From JAKFWF01 sp963741505 (GTDB taxonomy: Bacteria > Pseudomonadota > Alphaproteobacteria > Rhizobiales > Hyphomicrobiaceae), in NCBI GenBank assembly GCA_963741505.1, contig CAVUIJ010000024.1:248001-312000 (forward strand): a stretch of 64,000 nucleotides of DNA, written 5' to 3'. Position 1 is the first letter of the stretch, and each line of letters begins with the position of its first letter. The position numbers were made by a program, and so were the translations under genes. The notes below the pieces were generated by a model. That model was not told the DNA's origin. It made no database searches and saw only the letters and a program-made list of their open reading frames with translations. Positions 62,346-64,000 of the stretch are shown in pieces.

Positions 62346-62729
62346 ATGACCGACGCCGCATTCAACACCCTGCTGCTGCGCGACTACCTGCCGATCGCGA
62401 TCTTCCTCGGTGTCGCGCTGGTGATCGGCGCCGCACTGCTGGTGGCGCCATTCCTGATCGCCGTGCGCAACCCCGACCCGGAGAAGGTCTCGGCCTACGA
62501 ATGCGGCTTCAACGCCTTCGACGACGCCCGCATGAAGTTCGACGTGCGCTTCTACCTGGTGTCGATTTTGTTCATCATCTTCGACCTGGAAGTCGCCTTC
62601 CTGTTTCCCTGGGCCGCCGCCTTCAAGGACGTCGGCGTATTCGGGTTCTGGTCGATGATGGTGTTCCTCGCCGTGCTCACGGTCGGCTTCATCTACGAAT
62701 GGAACAAGGGGGCCCTCGAATGGGATTGA
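62346..62729 (+). CDS. nuoA: NADH-quinone oxidoreductase subunit A
   Basis: 127-residue membrane subunit of complex I with three helices. Signature EKVSAYECGFNAFDDARMKFDVRFYLVSILFIIFDLEVAFLFPWA, including the Cys of the quinone-side loop. The ATG at 62346 is in place for the first helix. The end overlaps nuoB by ten bases. Confidence 0.96.
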   Translation: MTDAAFNTLLLRDYLPIAIFLGVALVIGAALLVAPFLIAVRNPDPEKVSAYECGFNAFDDARMKFDVRFYLVSILFIIFDLEVAFLFPWAAAFKDVGVFGFWSMMVFLAVLTVGFIYEWNKGALEWD

Positions 62730-63286
62730 TCCTCCCGCCGAAACCGGTCTTCGACAAGCTCGCCGAGGGCGCCGGCACGGTGTCGCGCCCGAATGATCCG
62801 TTCTACACCGGCATCTCGAACGAGCTCGCCGACAAGGGCTTCCTGGTCACGACGACCGACGATCTGATCAACTGGGCGCGCACCGGCTCGCTGATGTGGA
62901 TGACGTTCGGCCTCGCCTGCTGCGCCGTCGAGATGATGCAGGCCTCGATGCCGCGCTACGACGTCGAGCGCTTCGGCTTCGCGCCACGCGCTAGCCCACG
63001 CCAGTCGGACGTGATGATCGTCGCCGGCACACTGACCAACAAGATGGCGCCGGCGCTGCGCAAGGTCTACGACCAGATGCCGGAGCCGCGCTACGTCATC
63101 TCGATGGGCTCCTGCGCCAACGGTGGCGGCTACTATCACTATAGCTACGCCGTCGTTCGCGGCTGCGACCGCATCGTGCCGGTCGACGTTTACGTGCCCG
63201 GCTGCCCGCCGACCGCCGAAGCGCTGGTCTACGGCATCCTGCTGCTGCAGAAGAAGATCCGGCGGACCGGCACGATCGAGCGGTAG
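62720..63286 (+). CDS. nuoB: NADH-quinone oxidoreductase subunit B
   Basis: 188-residue subunit carrying the N2 [4Fe-4S] cluster. Cysteines visible in FGLACCAVEMM, ISMGSCANGGGYY and VPVDVYVPGCPPTAEAL. SPRQSDVMIVAGTLTNKMAP is the family block. Starts within the nuoA end. nuoC, the usual next gene, does not follow. Confidence 0.97.
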   Translation: MGLILPPKPVFDKLAEGAGTVSRPNDPFYTGISNELADKGFLVTTTDDLINWARTGSLMWMTFGLACCAVEMMQASMPRYDVERFGFAPRASPRQSDVMIVAGTLTNKMAPALRKVYDQMPEPRYVISMGSCANGGGYYHYSYAVVRGCDRIVPVDVYVPGCPPTAEALVYGILLLQKKIRRTGTIER

Positions 63287-63289
63287 GAA

Positions 63290-63759
63290 TGGGCGAGTTG
63301 CCAATGGCCAATAGCCAATAGGGTGAGACATGCCGGAGGCAGAGCTGCAGATCAAATCGTTCAAGGATCTTATGGTCTGGCAGGAGTCGGTTTCACTCGC
63401 GGTTCTCGTCTACGAACTCACGAAGGCGCTGCCGAAAGCTGAGACCTACGGATTGTCGTCGCAGATGCAGAGGGCAGCGGTATCGATCGCCGCTAACATC
63501 GCCGAAGGACATGGACGCGAACAGACAGGAGTATTCATTCAACTTCTTCGCACTGCGCAAGGTTCGCTCAAGGAACTCGAAACACACCTGATCATCGCCG
63601 AGAAGGTCGAGTTCGTAAGCGCACAACAATGCAAGCCGCTCAGCCACAAGTGCGATGCGATTGGCCGAATGCTCCGCGCGCTCATTCGGTCCTTGGAAAA
63701 TTGGCAGAAGCAAAACTCGTGAACTGCTCTATTGGCAATTGGCTACTGGCTATTCGCCC
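63290..63759. mobile_element. Four-helix-bundle cassette framed by 31-bp inverted repeats
   Basis: Arms at 63290-63320 and 63729-63759 are inverted repeats (26 of 31 identical; core GCCAATAGCCAATAG against CTATTGGCAATTGGC). They enclose exactly one gene, a four-helix-bundle protein. The left arm starts four bases after the nuoB stop; the right ends at the base before the cupin ATG. Same layout as 23S rRNA intervening sequences, but between protein genes. Confidence 0.7.
63330..63722 (+). CDS. Four-helix-bundle protein (23S rRNA IVS-type)
   Basis: 130 residues with the family signature SFKDLMVWQESVSLAVLVYELT near the N-terminus, SSQMQRAAVSIAANIAEGHGR in the middle, FIQLLRTAQGSLKELETHL, and a C-terminal helix. 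Related proteins are encoded in intervening sequences of 23S rRNA and as stray genes in many genomes; function unknown. Codon usage is less GC-biased than in nuoAB, consistent with transfer. The reading frame is fully inside the inverted-repeat cassette. Confidence 0.9.
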   Translation: MPEAELQIKSFKDLMVWQESVSLAVLVYELTKALPKAETYGLSSQMQRAAVSIAANIAEGHGREQTGVFIQLLRTAQGSLKELETHLIIAEKVEFVSAQQCKPLSHKCDAIGRMLRALIRSLENWQKQNS

Positions 63760-64000
63760 ATGAAAATGTCCGACATCCCGTTCGGCACGACCGACTGGTC
63801 CGAGGTTCCAGAAACACTGCATCCCGGCACCACCGGGCGGGCCACCTGGCGCACGCGCAATTTCGGCAGCATCCGGGTGCGCATGGTGACCTATTCGCCC
63901 GGTTATCTTGCCGACCACTGGTGTGCCAAGGGCCACATCCTGCTGTGCCTCGACGGCGAATTGACCACCGAACTCGAAGACGGGCGCACTTTCACCTTGC
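63760..64000 (+). CDS. DHCW-motif cupin (3' partial)
   Basis: At least 80 residues: SDIPFGTTDWSEVPETLHPG, then VRMVTYSPGYLADHWCAKGH and LLCLDGELTTELEDGRTFTL. The DHWC variant of the DHCW signature and the following GHILL strand are clear. Small beta-barrel of unknown function. The ATG at 63760 directly follows the inverted-repeat arm; a second ATG lies two codons later. Runs off the window. Confidence 0.82.
   Translation, partial: MKMSDIPFGTTDWSEVPETLHPGTTGRATWRTRNFGSIRVRMVTYSPGYLADHWCAKGHILLCLDGELTTELEDGRTFTL

Overview
The window is GC-rich chromosomal DNA of an alphaproteobacterium. The block prfB - mrcA - N-acetylmuramoyl-alanine amidase - rne, the 1587-residue GltB, a BA14K-type surface protein, TspO and ApaG all point to that class, probably a Hyphomicrobiales/Reyranella-like soil lineage. 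That placement is inference from gene content only. Almost all conserved genes are recognisable, but about 20 single-base frame changes break otherwise intact and partly essential genes (prfB, mrcA, rne, ribF, gltD). After removing one base (15 sites) or adding one (5 sites), every gene returns to a family-typical length. I therefore read these as consensus errors and give full spans. The one genuine exception is the CTTTGAC programmed frameshift in prfB.

Layout. 0-1 kb: end of a 2-oxoacid dehydrogenase E2 gene overlapping an acyl carrier protein gene. 1.2-12.3 kb: housekeeping and catabolic genes (Ada-like methyltransferase, tspO, acyl-CoA dehydrogenase, apaG-argE, flavin monooxygenase, IlvD/Edd dehydratase, secreted phosphatase). 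12.3-15.9 kb: a decayed accessory stretch with a broken winged-helix-like/HEPN pair, a GIY-YIG remnant cut at a dispersed repeat, and many repeats. 16-26.7 kb: HAD hydrolase, glycosyltransferase, radical SAM protein, rnhB, amidase, SDR, ABC binding protein, ribF, alcohol dehydrogenase. 26.7-34.3 kb: gltD and gltB, separated by a GST gene and a divergent AbrB/PIN toxin-antitoxin pair with a clear palindromic operator. 34.7-44.3 kb: prfB, mrcA, amidase, and rne in the opposite direction.

44.3-49.5 kb: HAD phosphatase, FkbM methyltransferase, and a tightly overlapped GT2 - ChbG - GtrA - methyltransferase operon that looks like a polyprenyl-linked glycan module. 49.7-58.1 kb: a complete protocatechuate 4,5-cleavage (lig) pathway under a LysR regulator: LigAB open the ring, LigC oxidises the semialdehyde, LigI opens the pyrone, LigU/LigJ tautomerise and hydrate, and LigK cleaves to pyruvate and oxaloacetate. 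A DUF1932 dehydrogenase of unknown role lies inside the cluster. 58.3-64 kb: tRNA-Val, a CoA-transferase, an amino-acid binding protein, tRNA-Asp, a 0.7-kb toxin-antitoxin islet framed by a 62-bp duplication of the tRNA-Asp 3' end, nuoA-nuoB, a four-helix-bundle gene framed by 31-bp inverted repeats, and the start of a cupin.

The most interesting candidates are the two minimal, recombinase-free cassettes at the right end (tRNA-Asp TA islet and inverted-repeat/four-helix-bundle cassette). Next come the TA/GST insertion splitting gltB and gltD, the decayed HEPN pair, and several families of dispersed palindromic repeats.
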